Positions 8,978-16,768 of a DNA stretch of 64,000 bases are shown in pieces. Positions within the stretch are counted from its first letter, which is position 1. Each line of letters opens with the position of its first letter. Below the pieces are notes generated by a model. The model made no database searches, was not told the origin of the DNA, and saw nothing but the letters and a program-made list of their open reading frames with translations. A program made the position numbers and the translations under genes. The stretch is from an uncultured Oscillospiraceae bacterium (GTDB lineage Bacteria > Bacillota > Clostridia > Oscillospirales > Acutalibacteraceae), in contig CABUNG010000003.1 of assembly GCA_902492895.1 (NCBI GenBank), positions 74,112 to 138,111 of the forward strand, read 5' to 3'.

Positions 8978-10387
8978 TTATTCCCTGCCGGTCCAGCAGT
9001 AGGTGCAGACCGCGTCCGGATCGATGCCGATCGACGCGAGCATGCCTTCGAGGGTCTGATACTTGAGGGAGGTGACCCGCAGTTTTTTGCAGATACCGTC
9101 CACCATCCGGCCGTATCGCTCGGAATGGGCGTCGATATATTCCTCCAAATGGCGGAATCCCTCTTCCCCCTCCAGTTCCTGAATGACCGTGTGGGTAATG
9201 AGATCCCGGTCGGAGGTGGAACGGGAAAAATTGAGGTATTTGCAGCCGAACAGGATCGGCGGGCAGGCCGGGCGGATGTGCACCTCTTTCGCACCGCTGT
9301 TGTACAGGAAATCGACGGTTTCCCTCATCTGGGTGCCGCGGACGACCGAATCGTCGATGAAGAGCAGGCGCTTGTCCCGGATCAGTGCGTCCACCGGAAT
9401 CAGCTTCATATGCGCCACCTGGTTGCGTACCGCCTGATTCTGGGGCATGAAGCTGCGGGGCCAGGTGGGGGTGTACTTGATGAAGGGCCGGGCAAAGGGG
9501 ATCCCCGACTCATTGGCGTAGCCGATCGCGTGGGCCGTCCCCGAATCGGGGACACCCGCAACGTAATCGGCGTCGGTATCCGTGTCGTTCTGCGCGAGGA
9601 TCCGGCCGCAGTCGTAGCGCATCTGTTCGACGTTGACCCCTTCATATGCGGAGGTCGGATACCCGAAATAGGTCCAGAGAAAGGCGCAGATCTTCATCTT
9701 TTTCCGGGCGGGAACCAGGGTTTCATAGCCGTCCGCCGTGATGCGGACGATCTCCCCTGGCCCCAGGCTGTATTCGTCCCGATACCCCAGGTTCAGATAC
9801 GCGAACGATTCGAACGAGACGCAGAAGGCCCCCTCTTTTTTTCCGATAAACAGCGGGGTGCGCCCCATCCGGTCCCGGGCCGCGATCAGGCCGTCCTTCG
9901 TCAGCAGCAGCATGGTCATGGAACCGTCGATCAGCTCCTGCGCGTTCTGAATCCCCTCGGCAATCGAGCCTTTTTGGTTGATCAGGCAGGCCGTCAGTTC
10001 CGTTGCGTTGACCTTGCCTCCGCTCATCTCCAGAAAATGGGAACTGCCGTTTTCAAAGGCATGTCCGACCAGATCCTCCAGATTGTTGATCCGCCCGACC
10101 GTCGTGATGGCATACGTGCCGAGATGGGACCGGACGATCAGCGGCTGCGGATCGGTATCGCTGATGCAGCCGATGCCGAGCGGCCCGGCCATTTCGTCCA
10201 CGTCCCGCTCGAACTTGGTACGGAACGGGGAATTTTCAATATTGTGAATTGCTCTTTCAAAGCCGGTTTTCTCGTTGTAGACCGCGAGTCCCCCCCGCCG
10301 TGTCCCGAGATGGGAATGGTAGTCCACACCAAAAAACAGATCGGTGATGCAGTTGTCGCCCGCCGCCACACCAAAAACGCCGCCCAT
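8978..10387 (-). CDS. purF: Amidophosphoribosyltransferase family protein lacking the N-terminal catalytic cysteine
   Basis: Member of the PurF family, which makes phosphoribosylamine from PRPP and an amide nitrogen. 469 residues. The C-terminal PRTase half has the PRPP loop LLFIDDSVVRGTQM (341-354). Cys234, Cys382, Cys461 and Cys464 sit where the four Fe-S ligands of Bacillus PurF are expected. The N-terminus, however, reads MGGVFGVAAG, so the nucleophile that is normally Cys1 of the mature enzyme (CG-I/V-F-G) is glycine. The start is firm: AAAGGAGGA lies six bases before ATG 10387. The GTRRGG segment normally involved in glutamine handling is still present. It may use free ammonia or a partner amidotransferase. 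A similar MGGFFG-type PurF subfamily exists in gut bacteria, to my knowledge. Confidence 0.88.
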   Translation of the reverse strand: MGGVFGVAAGDNCITDLFFGVDYHSHLGTRRGGLAVYNEKTGFERAIHNIENSPFRTKFERDVDEMAGPLGIGCISDTDPQPLIVRSHLGTYAITTVGRINNLEDLVGHAFENGSSHFLEMSGGKVNATELTACLINQKGSIAEGIQNAQELIDGSMTMLLLTKDGLIAARDRMGRTPLFIGKKEGAFCVSFESFAYLNLGYRDEYSLGPGEIVRITADGYETLVPARKKMKICAFLWTYFGYPTSAYEGVNVEQMRYDCGRILAQNDTDTDADYVAGVPDSGTAHAIGYANESGIPFARPFIKYTPTWPRSFMPQNQAVRNQVAHMKLIPVDALIRDKRLLFIDDSVVRGTQMRETVDFLYNSGAKEVHIRPACPPILFGCKYLNFSRSTSDRDLITHTVIQELEGEEGFRHLEEYIDAHSERYGRMVDGICKKLRVTSLKYQTLEGMLASIGIDPDAVCTYCWTGRE

Positions 10388-10427
10388 ACAGGTCCTCCTT
10401 TTTCCTTTGCGCAGATGAAAAAACCAA

Positions 10428-10463
10428 GACTATAGACTCAAACCGGGGTTTGAGTCTATAGTC
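10428..10463 (-). terminator. Perfect 17-bp inverted repeat with T-run between purC and purF
   Basis: On the minus strand GACTATAGACTCAAACC, a two-base loop (CC), then its exact complement, followed directly by TTGGTTTTTT. It looks like an intrinsic terminator placed inside the purine operon, 16 nt before the purC stop and about 40 nt before the purF start. It could lower purF-D expression relative to purEC, protect a processed 3' end, or act as a second attenuator. Confidence 0.75.
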
Positions 10464-10479
10464 AGTCGTCCCGGTCTCT

Positions 10480-11190
10480 TTATTCGCCCAGCATCCGATG
10501 GAGGATTTCCTTGTACGCTTCCTCCTCGCCGCCGAGATCCCGGCGGAACCGGTCCTTGTCCAGCTTCTCATGGGTATGCACATCCCAGAAGCGGCAGGTA
10601 TCGGGCGAAATCTCGTCCGCGAGCACAATGGTGCCGTCGGACAGCTTGCCGAATTCCAGCTTGAAATCGACCAAATCGATGTCCCGGCCCAGCATATACG
10701 CCTTGAGCACCTCGTTGACCTTGAAAGCGTACTTCGAGATGGTGTCGAGTTCCTCTTTGGTCGCGATGCCGAGCGCCAGGATATGGGAATCGTTGATCAT
10801 CGGATCCCCGAGGGCGTCGTCCTTGTAGCTGTACTCGAGGGAGGGCTGTTTCAGCACCCGGCCCTCTTCCACGCCGAAGCGCTTCGAGAAAGAACCCGCG
10901 GCGATGTTGCGGATGATGACCTCCAGCGGCACGATCGTGACCTTTTTGACCAGGGTTTCCCGATCGGAGAGCTCCTCCACATAATGGGTGGGAATCCCCT
11001 CTTTTTCCATCAGCTTCATCAGATGGTTGGTCACCCGGTTGTTGATGACGCCCTTGCCGAGGATGGTGCCCTTTTTCTCCCCGTTGAAGGCTGTGGCATC
11101 GTCTTTGTAATCCACAATATACAGTTCCGGGTCATCGGTAGCGAAAACCTTTTTGGCTTTTCCCTCGTACAGCTGTTCGCGTTTTTCCAT
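10480..11190 (-). CDS. purC: SAICAR synthetase
   Basis: Joins aspartate to CAIR to form SAICAR. 236 residues. Diagnostic blocks: LYEGKAKKVFAT at the N-terminus, VPLEVIIRNIAAGS, LVDFKLEFG and LADEISPDTCRFWD. The second ATG (11190) lies nine bases after AAAGGAG and is preferred to the ATG at 11196, which is only three bases away from it. Second gene of the purine operon, 51 nt after purE, and followed by a strong hairpin at 10428-10463. Confidence 0.97.
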   Translation of the reverse strand: MEKREQLYEGKAKKVFATDDPELYIVDYKDDATAFNGEKKGTILGKGVINNRVTNHLMKLMEKEGIPTHYVEELSDRETLVKKVTIVPLEVIIRNIAAGSFSKRFGVEEGRVLKQPSLEYSYKDDALGDPMINDSHILALGIATKEELDTISKYAFKVNEVLKAYMLGRDIDLVDFKLEFGKLSDGTIVLADEISPDTCRFWDVHTHEKLDKDRFRRDLGGEEEAYKEILHRMLGE

Positions 11191-11241
11191 GTCCATCGAC
11201 TCCTTTTTATTCGTATCCTTGTGATTCTGTCCGTTTATATC

Positions 11242-11745
11242 TTACGCATCGAGAGATGCGGCGAGCTTCCGATCCTTTTCCTCGACGCCGCGGGCCATGT
11301 CCGCTTTTTTCTCGAGCAGCTTCTGCCGAAGCCCCTCGTCGGAGAGCGCCAGCATCTGCACGGCGAGAAGGGCGGCGTTTTCCGCCCCGTCGATCGCCAC
11401 CGTCGCCACCGGGATACCGGAGGGCATCTGCACCGTCGAAAGCAGCGCGTCCAGCCCGTCGAGGGTAGAGGACTTGACCGGAATGCCGATGACCGGCAGA
11501 ACGGTGTGCGCCGCGAGCACACCCGCAAGGTGGGCGGCTTTGCCCGCCGCCGCGATGATGACGCCGAAACCGTTTTCCGCAGCACCCGAGGCGAACGAAG
11601 CCGCCCTTTCCGGGGTTCTGTGCGCGCTCATCACGTGCACCTCCACCGGGATACCGAATTGTTTTAACGTATCGATGGCTTTACCCACCACCGGAAGGTC
11701 GCTGTCACTGCCCATGATAACCGCTACTTTTTTGGCCGTTTCCAT
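11242..11745 (-). CDS. purE: N5-CAIR mutase (PurE class)
   Basis: Converts N5-carboxyaminoimidazole ribonucleotide, or AIR plus CO2, to CAIR. 167 residues. Motifs: VAVIMGSDSDLPV with the phosphate-binding loop, the catalytic-site VMSAHRTPER, AAAGKAAHLAGV and PVIGIPV. AAAGGA nine bases before ATG 11745 sets the start. It is the first structural gene of the operon and is preceded by a leader with a short ORF and a terminator. No purK is next to it, so either purK is elsewhere or the enzyme works directly on CO2. Confidence 0.96.
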   Translation of the reverse strand: METAKKVAVIMGSDSDLPVVGKAIDTLKQFGIPVEVHVMSAHRTPERAASFASGAAENGFGVIIAAAGKAAHLAGVLAAHTVLPVIGIPVKSSTLDGLDALLSTVQMPSGIPVATVAIDGAENAALLAVQMLALSDEGLRQKLLEKKADMARGVEEKDRKLAASLDA

Positions 11746-11770
11746 CCTGTTCCGTCCTTTCCGTCCGTCC

Positions 11771-11810
11771 GGCAAGAAATAAAACAGGCTGCGGCACACC
11801 CGCCGCAGCC
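11771..11810 (-). terminator. Attenuator-like terminator in the purE leader
   Basis: Minus strand: stem GGCTGCGGC, loop GGGTGT, GCCGCAGCC, then TGTTTTATTTCTT. It lies 26 nt before the purE start codon and directly after the leader ORF, so transcripts must pass it to express the operon. The 5' arm is repeated exactly within the leader ORF (11850-11858), giving the 3' arm a second possible partner. Confidence 0.8.
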
Positions 11811-11813
11811 CCG

Positions 11814-11888
11814 CTATCCCGCACGAACACCCGCACCTGTGCCGTCGATGCCGCAGCCCCTGCTCCGTTTCCCATAAGCCAGGCGCAT
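11814..11888 (-). CDS. Leader ORF of the purine operon (24 codons)
   Basis: ATG 11888 sits eight bases after a perfect AAAGGAGG, and the frame ends in TAG two bases before the terminator stem begins. The peptide starts MRLAYGKRSRGCG and is rich in Arg and Gly. No homologous protein is recognised. Position, strong ribosome site and overlap with the alternative stem partner suggest that translating it influences terminator formation, like amino-acid or nucleotide attenuators; a non-coding riboswitch that happens to contain the frame is the main alternative. Confidence 0.55.
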   Translation of the reverse strand: MRLAYGKRSRGCGIDGTGAGVRAG

Positions 11889-11918
11889 ATCGACGACCTC
11901 CTTTGCCAATATGTTTTT

Positions 11919-11947
11919 ATTGTATTGCAAACGCCGGAAAATTGCAA
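11919..11947 (-). promoter_or_regulatory. Sigma-A-type promoter of the purine operon
   Basis: Minus strand TTGCAA (-35), 17-nt spacer, TACAAT (-10). Transcription would start near 11912, giving a leader of about 165 nt before purE. No obvious PurR box is seen. Confidence 0.8.
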
Positions 11948-12091
11948 GGTGTATTCCCGCTTCCGGTGAAATTTGTGGAGAAGGGAGGCGAAAGATAAAC
12001 CCGGACAGGGGTTTTTGTCTATTTTGCAGTTGCGGTGCGGCTTCATCAATTTTTCAGAATCTTTTCACTAGGCTTTCCGCGAAAAATCGTG

Positions 12092-12133
12092 TATAATGTC
12101 GGCTAGAGCGTCCTTTTTTGTGCACGGACGCTC
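12092..12133 (+). promoter_or_regulatory. Promoter and 5' UTR hairpin of the glycosyltransferase-GtrA gene
   Basis: An extended -10 (TGTATAAT, 12090-12097) without a good -35 is followed by a GAGCGTCC/GGACGCTC hairpin (12106-12133) in the untranslated leader. The role of the hairpin is not known. Confidence 0.5.
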
Positions 12134-12158
12134 GACGGAATTTGAAGGAGGCCGCTCC

Positions 12159-13223
12159 ATGGTCATCGTAATCCCCGTCTGTCAGCCGGATGCCTGTCTT
12201 GCCGACCTGGTTCATCAGCTGCGGCAAAAGACCGACTATCCCATCCTTGTTGTCGACGACGGCAGCTCTCCCGACTTGGCCTTTGCCTGGGAAGCCGTCA
12301 AACAGTCCGCTGTCGTGCTGCGGCACGAAAAGCCCTGCGGCCGGGGCCGGGCGGTGAAAACCGGATTGACTTATGCGGCTTCCCATTTCGCCAGGGAACA
12401 AAGCATCGTCGTGGCCGACGCGGACGGCTCGGTCACCGTTTCCGATATAGAACAGATCGGGTCCGCTTTTGCGGAACATCCCGAGGCGCTGCTCATCGGT
12501 TTCAGGAGCTGTACCGGGAAAAAACCGCTTCATAAAAAAATAGGCGACACCCTGTTCCGATACATGTTCGCCTTTGCAAGCGGCGTCAAACTAGGGGACG
12601 CGCGCTCTGGCCTGCGTGCCTATTCCATGCAGCAGATTCCGGATATCCTCGGACAACCCGGTGAGGATTCCGATTATGACATAGCGGTGCTGCTCGACTG
12701 CATACAGCGGCACGTCCCGGTCGTCGAGGTGCCGCTGGAACCTGCGGCGGCCGTGTCTCCTCCGGCCTGGCCTCAGTCGTTTTGGAAATCCCTGCGCATC
12801 TATTCCGTTATTCTCAAATACACCGGTGTGGCTGTGCTGAGCTTCCTGATCGACTATGCGCTGTTCCGTCTGTTCTATTTTGTTCTGACCGGTTTCGGCT
12901 TTTCCTCCGTATTCGGCATCTCCGCCGTCCGCATGGGGAATGTCGCCGCCAGGATCGTCAGCTCCACCATCAACTTCACCCTCAACCGCCAGCTGGTCTT
13001 CAAGGATAAGGGCAATCTGCTGATTTCGGCGCTCAAATATTACGCGCTTGTCGTGTTTATTCTGCTTATCAACACCTGCCTGCTGATGTTCTTGAACGAA
13101 ATCTGCGGCATTCCGGCGGGAATTGCCAAGCTCCTGACGGAGGCGGTGCTCTTCACCGCCAGCATGCTGCTCCAGCGCCTGTTCGTTTTCCGGAACAAAA
13201 CCAAAATAAAAGGCAGCAATTAA
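12159..13223 (+). CDS. Family 2 glycosyltransferase fused to a GtrA-like membrane domain
   Basis: 354 residues. Residues 1 to about 220 are a DPM/DPG-synthase-like GT-A glycosyltransferase: VIPVCQPDACL start, ILVVDDGSS, RGRAVKTGL, and the DADGS metal-binding motif. The C-terminal 120 residues hold four hydrophobic segments with the GtrA/DPMS pattern (ILKYTGVAVLSFLIDYALF, STINFTLNRQLVFKD). It probably transfers a sugar to polyprenyl phosphate and flips the product for cell-envelope decoration. ATG 12159 lies eight bases after AAGGAG. Monocistronic, divergent from the purine operon. Confidence 0.88.
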   Translation: MVIVIPVCQPDACLADLVHQLRQKTDYPILVVDDGSSPDLAFAWEAVKQSAVVLRHEKPCGRGRAVKTGLTYAASHFAREQSIVVADADGSVTVSDIEQIGSAFAEHPEALLIGFRSCTGKKPLHKKIGDTLFRYMFAFASGVKLGDARSGLRAYSMQQIPDILGQPGEDSDYDIAVLLDCIQRHVPVVEVPLEPAAAVSPPAWPQSFWKSLRIYSVILKYTGVAVLSFLIDYALFRLFYFVLTGFGFSSVFGISAVRMGNVAARIVSSTINFTLNRQLVFKDKGNLLISALKYYALVVFILLINTCLLMFLNEICGIPAGIAKLLTEAVLFTASMLLQRLFVFRNKTKIKGSN

Positions 13224-13256
13224 GTTCTCCCCCTGTATCCCCCGCCGTCTTTGTCA

Positions 13257-13285
13257 TTTACAGTCAACGGCCGATGTGGTACAAT
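13257..13285 (+). promoter_or_regulatory. Promoter of the GGDEF gene
   Basis: TTTACA, 17-nt spacer, TACAAT, about 25 bases before the chosen start codon. The -10 matches the consensus at five of six positions. Confidence 0.7.
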
Positions 13286-13309
13286 TGTATGAGCGAAAGG
13301 GGGATGGGT

Positions 13310-14401
13310 ATGGGCCGGAATATCAAACGCATAACCTCCCTGCTGCGGGAAAGCGACAACCAGATCCGGCAGGACCGGGACCTGGTCCGAAGCCGGAACC
13401 TCGCTTTCCTCCGAAGCGTCGGCCTCGTCTACACCATTCTGCTGCTGGCTTATGCCGTCGGCGCCTTTCTCTTCTTCAAAAGTCCCCTTCTCCGGATCCT
13501 CTATGCGGTTTTTATTGTTGTCCAACTGGCTTTCGATCTGCTGATCCTCCATTTGGCCCGCCGCCATCCAACTTATCGGCAGGTACGTAATCTATGTTCC
13601 CTCCTGTGCGTGCTCATCATCGGATTCGTCGTTACCGTCTCTGTATTCCCCTATCCCGACCGCCCGGCCATCTTTTTTGCCCCTGTGCTCGTCGGCATGT
13701 CGGTCGTATTTGTCTTCTCGCTCCGGCAGCTGGTCCTTTCCCTGACGCTGTATTCGGCGGTTTTTGCCGTCCTGGCTGCGCTTTTCAAAACGAAGATCGC
13801 TTTCACATACGATATCTGGGCTCTCCTTCCGGCGTATATCATCGCCTTGTTCTGCGCCTCTGTAATCAGCCGGCTGCGGGTAAACGATACGCGTTCCCGT
13901 CTTCGCTGGATGCAGCTGAGTATCATCGACCGCCCCACCGGCCTGCTCAACAAGGCCACCTGCGAGGAACAGTGCCGCCGGTTTTTGTGTCTGGAAACCC
14001 AGATCCCCTGTGCGATGCTCGTGATGGATATGGATCATTTCAAAGAGATCAACGACTCCGAAGGGCATTTGTTCGGGGATCGCGTTTTGAATAGAATCGG
14101 ACAGATCCTGCAGAATCTGTCAAGCGAGGATACCATCGTCGGGCGGATCGGCGGGGATGAGTTTTTGATCCTGATGAAAGGCAGCCGCCGGAAGGACGCC
14201 GAAGCCCTGGCGGTGCAGCTGATTTCCGAGATTGAGAAGGCGCATCTCTCCAACGCTCAGGTCGCCGTTTCCTGCAGCATCGGCATCACCAGCACAGAGG
14301 GCGACACCTCGTTCTCCGTCCTTTTCGATCAGGCGGATAAAGCGCTGTATCAGGTGAAACGCAGCGGCGGCGGCCGGTTTGCTGTCTTTCAAGACATATA
14401 A
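13310..14401 (+). CDS. Membrane-bound diguanylate cyclase (GGDEF domain)
   Basis: 363 residues. The first 190 contain about six hydrophobic segments in pairs (near 35-85, 95-135, 140-190), a membrane sensor of unnamed type. The GGDEF domain follows: DRPTGLLNKATCEE, MDMDHFKEINDSEGHLFGD and the active-site RIGGDEF (GGDEF at 281-285), all intact, so cyclic-di-GMP synthesis is expected. The inhibitory RxxD site five residues before GGDEF is not present (the Arg position is Ser). AAAGGGGG precedes ATG 13310 by six bases; the ATG at 13304 touches it. Its own promoter is visible, and it is followed by a hairpin. Confidence 0.9.
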   Translation: MGRNIKRITSLLRESDNQIRQDRDLVRSRNLAFLRSVGLVYTILLLAYAVGAFLFFKSPLLRILYAVFIVVQLAFDLLILHLARRHPTYRQVRNLCSLLCVLIIGFVVTVSVFPYPDRPAIFFAPVLVGMSVVFVFSLRQLVLSLTLYSAVFAVLAALFKTKIAFTYDIWALLPAYIIALFCASVISRLRVNDTRSRLRWMQLSIIDRPTGLLNKATCEEQCRRFLCLETQIPCAMLVMDMDHFKEINDSEGHLFGDRVLNRIGQILQNLSSEDTIVGRIGGDEFLILMKGSRRKDAEALAVQLISEIEKAHLSNAQVAVSCSIGITSTEGDTSFSVLFDQADKALYQVKRSGGGRFAVFQDI

Positions 14402-14404
14402 AAA

Positions 14405-14452
14405 AGCCCAAGGGAAAAGCGGCTTCTTTATGCCGCCTCTCCCTTGGGCTTC
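14405..14452. terminator. Hairpin after the GGDEF gene
   Basis: AAGCCCAAGGGA pairs with TCCCTTGGGCTT with an inner GCGGC/GCCGC stem. The T-run is on the minus-strand side, so plus-strand termination is plausible but not ideal. Confidence 0.55.
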
Positions 14453-14529
14453 TGTAATCAGCCGGAATGATTGGACGGCAAAGATACTGGCATGTTTAAT
14501 CATCCGAAGACTCAAATGGCCGGAGGATT

Positions 14530-14559
14530 CTTTAGGTTTGCTTTAGCATAAAGTATTAT
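14530..14559 (+). promoter_or_regulatory. Response-regulator direct repeat and -10 upstream of the two-component operon
   Basis: CTTTAG at 14530 and again at 14541, exactly 11 bp apart, followed by a TATTAT -10-like element at 14554. The same arrangement precedes the efflux operon (16651/16662), which suggests a binding site for the OmpR-type regulator encoded at 14603, with autoregulation. Confidence 0.6.
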
Positions 14560-14602
14560 GCTGAAGATACCGTGAAAATGGCACCTATATGGGAGGGATA
14601 GT

Positions 14603-15277
14603 ATGCGTTTGCTTTTGGCAGAAGACGATCCTAAACTGTTAAAATCGCTGCAATACATTTTTAAAACAAATAAATTTGCGGTAGATGCCGTGACCAATGG
14701 TGAAGATGCCTTGAATTACGCCTTGTCGGGTGAGTATGACGGCCTTGTGCTGGACATTATGATGCCGGGGCTGGACGGTATCGAAGTGCTCAAACGGCTG
14801 CGGAAAGAAAACGTGACGACACCCGCCTTGTTTCTTACCGCCCGTACCGAAGTGTCTCAGCGGGTAGAAGGTTTGGACGCCGGGGCCGACGATTATCTTC
14901 CCAAGCCGTTTTCCACATCCGAACTGCTGGCCCGTGTCCGGGCGATGCTGCGCCGGAAAGACAACTATACGCCGGATCTGCTTACCTACAAAGAGGTGGT
15001 TCTCAATCGTTCCACCTATGAGCTCTATTATGACGGAAGCACACAAACTCTCAGCGGGAAAGAATTTCAGATAGCGGAAATGATCCTGCAGCAACCACAC
15101 CGCATCATCTCTGCCGAGCAATTCATCACGCATATATGGGGCTGGGATACCAACATAGATACCAGCGTCGTGTGGGTGCATATCTCTAACCTGCGCAAAA
15201 AAATGGCGGCGATAAAGGCGCCAATTGAAATTCGTTTTGTCCGCAATGCAGGCTATACGCTGGAGGATCGGCCATGA
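14603..15277 (+). CDS. OmpR/PhoB-family response regulator
   Basis: 224 residues. Receiver domain: acidic pair EDD at 7-9, phospho-acceptor Asp51 in LVLDIMMPG, switch Thr in LFLTAR and Lys in DDYLPKPFS. C-terminal winged-helix DNA-binding domain ends with the VWVHISNLRKKM recognition region. GGGAGGGAT precedes the ATG. The stop overlaps the start of the downstream histidine kinase by four bases. It probably controls the adjacent MacAB-type efflux operon. Confidence 0.95.
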   Translation: MRLLLAEDDPKLLKSLQYIFKTNKFAVDAVTNGEDALNYALSGEYDGLVLDIMMPGLDGIEVLKRLRKENVTTPALFLTARTEVSQRVEGLDAGADDYLPKPFSTSELLARVRAMLRRKDNYTPDLLTYKEVVLNRSTYELYYDGSTQTLSGKEFQIAEMILQQPHRIISAEQFITHIWGWDTNIDTSVVWVHISNLRKKMAAIKAPIEIRFVRNAGYTLEDRP

Positions 15278-16509
15278 TTTATAGCCTGCGAAAAAAATTC
15301 GTCATCATTACCGCCATTTCGGTTGGCATCGTATTTGCCTTGATTTTCGGGGGCATTTATTTTATCAGCAGATCACAGCTGAATCATTCTATGGATATGT
15401 TGGCAGATGTGATTGCCATGAATGACGGCACCTTTCCGGATTTTGATAGAACGGAAAATCCTGTCCAGCCCGACGCCTTCCCGCGAAATCAGTTTTTAAC
15501 GCCTGAAACGCGATTCAGCACTCGGTTTTTTACCGTTCGCGCGGATGACGGCAACCATATTCTCCAGGAAAATATGGAGCATATCTCCTCCGTTTCAAAA
15601 GCGGAGGCCCGAGATTATGCCAAAAGAGCCATGGATAAGGGAAGTGAAAGAGGCTGGCTGTCCGATTACCGATATAAAGTATCCAAAACGCCTTACGGCC
15701 GATTGGTGGTGTTCGTAAGCGGCGAAGCCAACAAGGCTATGACGAACCGTTTGCTTTCTTCCGTCTTCTTCGTTTTGGCCGGAAGCTTTGTCCTTATTCT
15801 GCTGCTCATTCTCCTTATTTCGAAAAAAGCGGTAAAGCCCGCCGCGGAAAGCTATGAAAAGCAAAAACAGTTTGTAACCGACGCCAACCACGAATTAAAA
15901 ACCCCGCTGACCTTGATCCTCTCCAACGTCGATATTGTAGAATCCGAAATTGGCAAAAACGAATGGCTGGAGGATATCCGCAGCGAAGGTGAGCGGATGG
16001 GATCGCTCATCAATCAGCTTGTGACACTGTCGCGGATGGATGAGGACAACTCGAATCTTGCTGTCGCAGAATTGAATTTGAGCGAGATGGTGTCGGATAC
16101 GGTTTCGGAATTTATGAACTTGGCAATCGAAAAGCAGAAACATCTGACGTCTGCCATCCAACCGTCTATTTGGTATCACGGCGATGAAGGTCTGCTGCGC
16201 AGGCTGATGTGCATACTTCTGGATAATGCCATCAAATATGGCGATATGAACGGCGACATCCAAGTGAGCGTTTATACGAAAGGGCGGTATCCGGTTATAA
16301 CCGTCGAAAATGCATATCAGAACGTGAACAATGTAGAGCTTGGCAAGTTTTTCGATAGGTTCTACCGGGCGGATAAAGCCAGAACCTTTACCGGCAGCTT
16401 TGGAATAGGGCTTTCGATTGCCAAGGGCATTGCACGGAACCATAAAGGCGACATCGTAGCCTATAAGAAAGATGCGGAACACATAGGATTTAAAGTTACA
16501 CTAAAATAA
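15274..16509 (+). CDS. Sensor histidine kinase
   Basis: 411 residues. Membrane segments at about 9-31 and 162-182 enclose a 130-residue extracellular sensor region of no recognised family. No clear HAMP domain follows; the second helix runs almost directly into the dimerisation domain with the phospho-acceptor His206 (TDANHELKTPLTLI). The ATPase domain shows the N box (LLDNAIKYG), and a FFDRFYRADKAR / SFGIGLSIAK region. Translationally coupled to the response regulator. The short membrane-proximal sensor and neighbouring efflux genes fit detection of an antimicrobial compound, which is inference. Confidence 0.94.
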   Translation: MIYSLRKKFVIITAISVGIVFALIFGGIYFISRSQLNHSMDMLADVIAMNDGTFPDFDRTENPVQPDAFPRNQFLTPETRFSTRFFTVRADDGNHILQENMEHISSVSKAEARDYAKRAMDKGSERGWLSDYRYKVSKTPYGRLVVFVSGEANKAMTNRLLSSVFFVLAGSFVLILLLILLISKKAVKPAAESYEKQKQFVTDANHELKTPLTLILSNVDIVESEIGKNEWLEDIRSEGERMGSLINQLVTLSRMDEDNSNLAVAELNLSEMVSDTVSEFMNLAIEKQKHLTSAIQPSIWYHGDEGLLRRLMCILLDNAIKYGDMNGDIQVSVYTKGRYPVITVENAYQNVNNVELGKFFDRFYRADKARTFTGSFGIGLSIAKGIARNHKGDIVAYKKDAEHIGFKVTLK

Positions 16510-16524
16510 AAAGAGCCCATATAA

Positions 16525-16569
16525 GCGCAAGAAATCTGCAGACGAAACGCGGATTTCTTGCGCTTTTTT
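16525..16569 (+). terminator. Intrinsic terminator after the histidine kinase
   Basis: GCGCAAGAAATC pairs with GATTTCTTGCGC, followed by TTTTTT. It separates the two-component operon from the efflux operon. Confidence 0.9.
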
Positions 16570-16650
16570 GCAGGAAAATCTTTAGAGCCGGCTGAATTAG
16601 CTAGCGGATACAGAAAATAGATGATCTCTTCACAAAGTATTCACATGCAT

Positions 16651-16683
16651 CTTTAGCGCCGCTTTAGTATCGCCAGCTATTAT
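16651..16683 (+). promoter_or_regulatory. Response-regulator direct repeat and -10 upstream of the efflux operon
   Basis: CTTTAG at 16651 and 16662 (11-bp period), then TATTAT at 16678. The repeats overlap the expected -35 position, as is typical for OmpR-type activators. The same repeats occur before the response regulator gene. Confidence 0.6.
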
Positions 16684-16729
16684 ATGTGTTATGAGTGCAC
16701 TGCATCATGCAAAGAACGGGGGCTGAATC

Positions 16730-16768
16730 GTGAAAGAAGAAATCCGTCAGAAAGGCCGTGAGAGGTAA
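16730..16768 (+). CDS. Possible 12-codon leader ORF coupled to the efflux adaptor
   Basis: GTG 16730, seven bases after GGGGG, reads MKEEIRQKGRER and stops in TAATG, so that its stop overlaps the start of the next gene by one base. This arrangement allows translational coupling or re-initiation. No function can be inferred; it may simply be an accident. Confidence 0.3.
   Translation: MKEEIRQKGRER

Noticed and set aside
11746..11912. ZTP, PRPP or guanine riboswitch in the purE leader
   Set aside because: I could not find the conserved core sequences of these classes; a leader ORF with attenuator explains the sequence better, though an Rfam search is needed.
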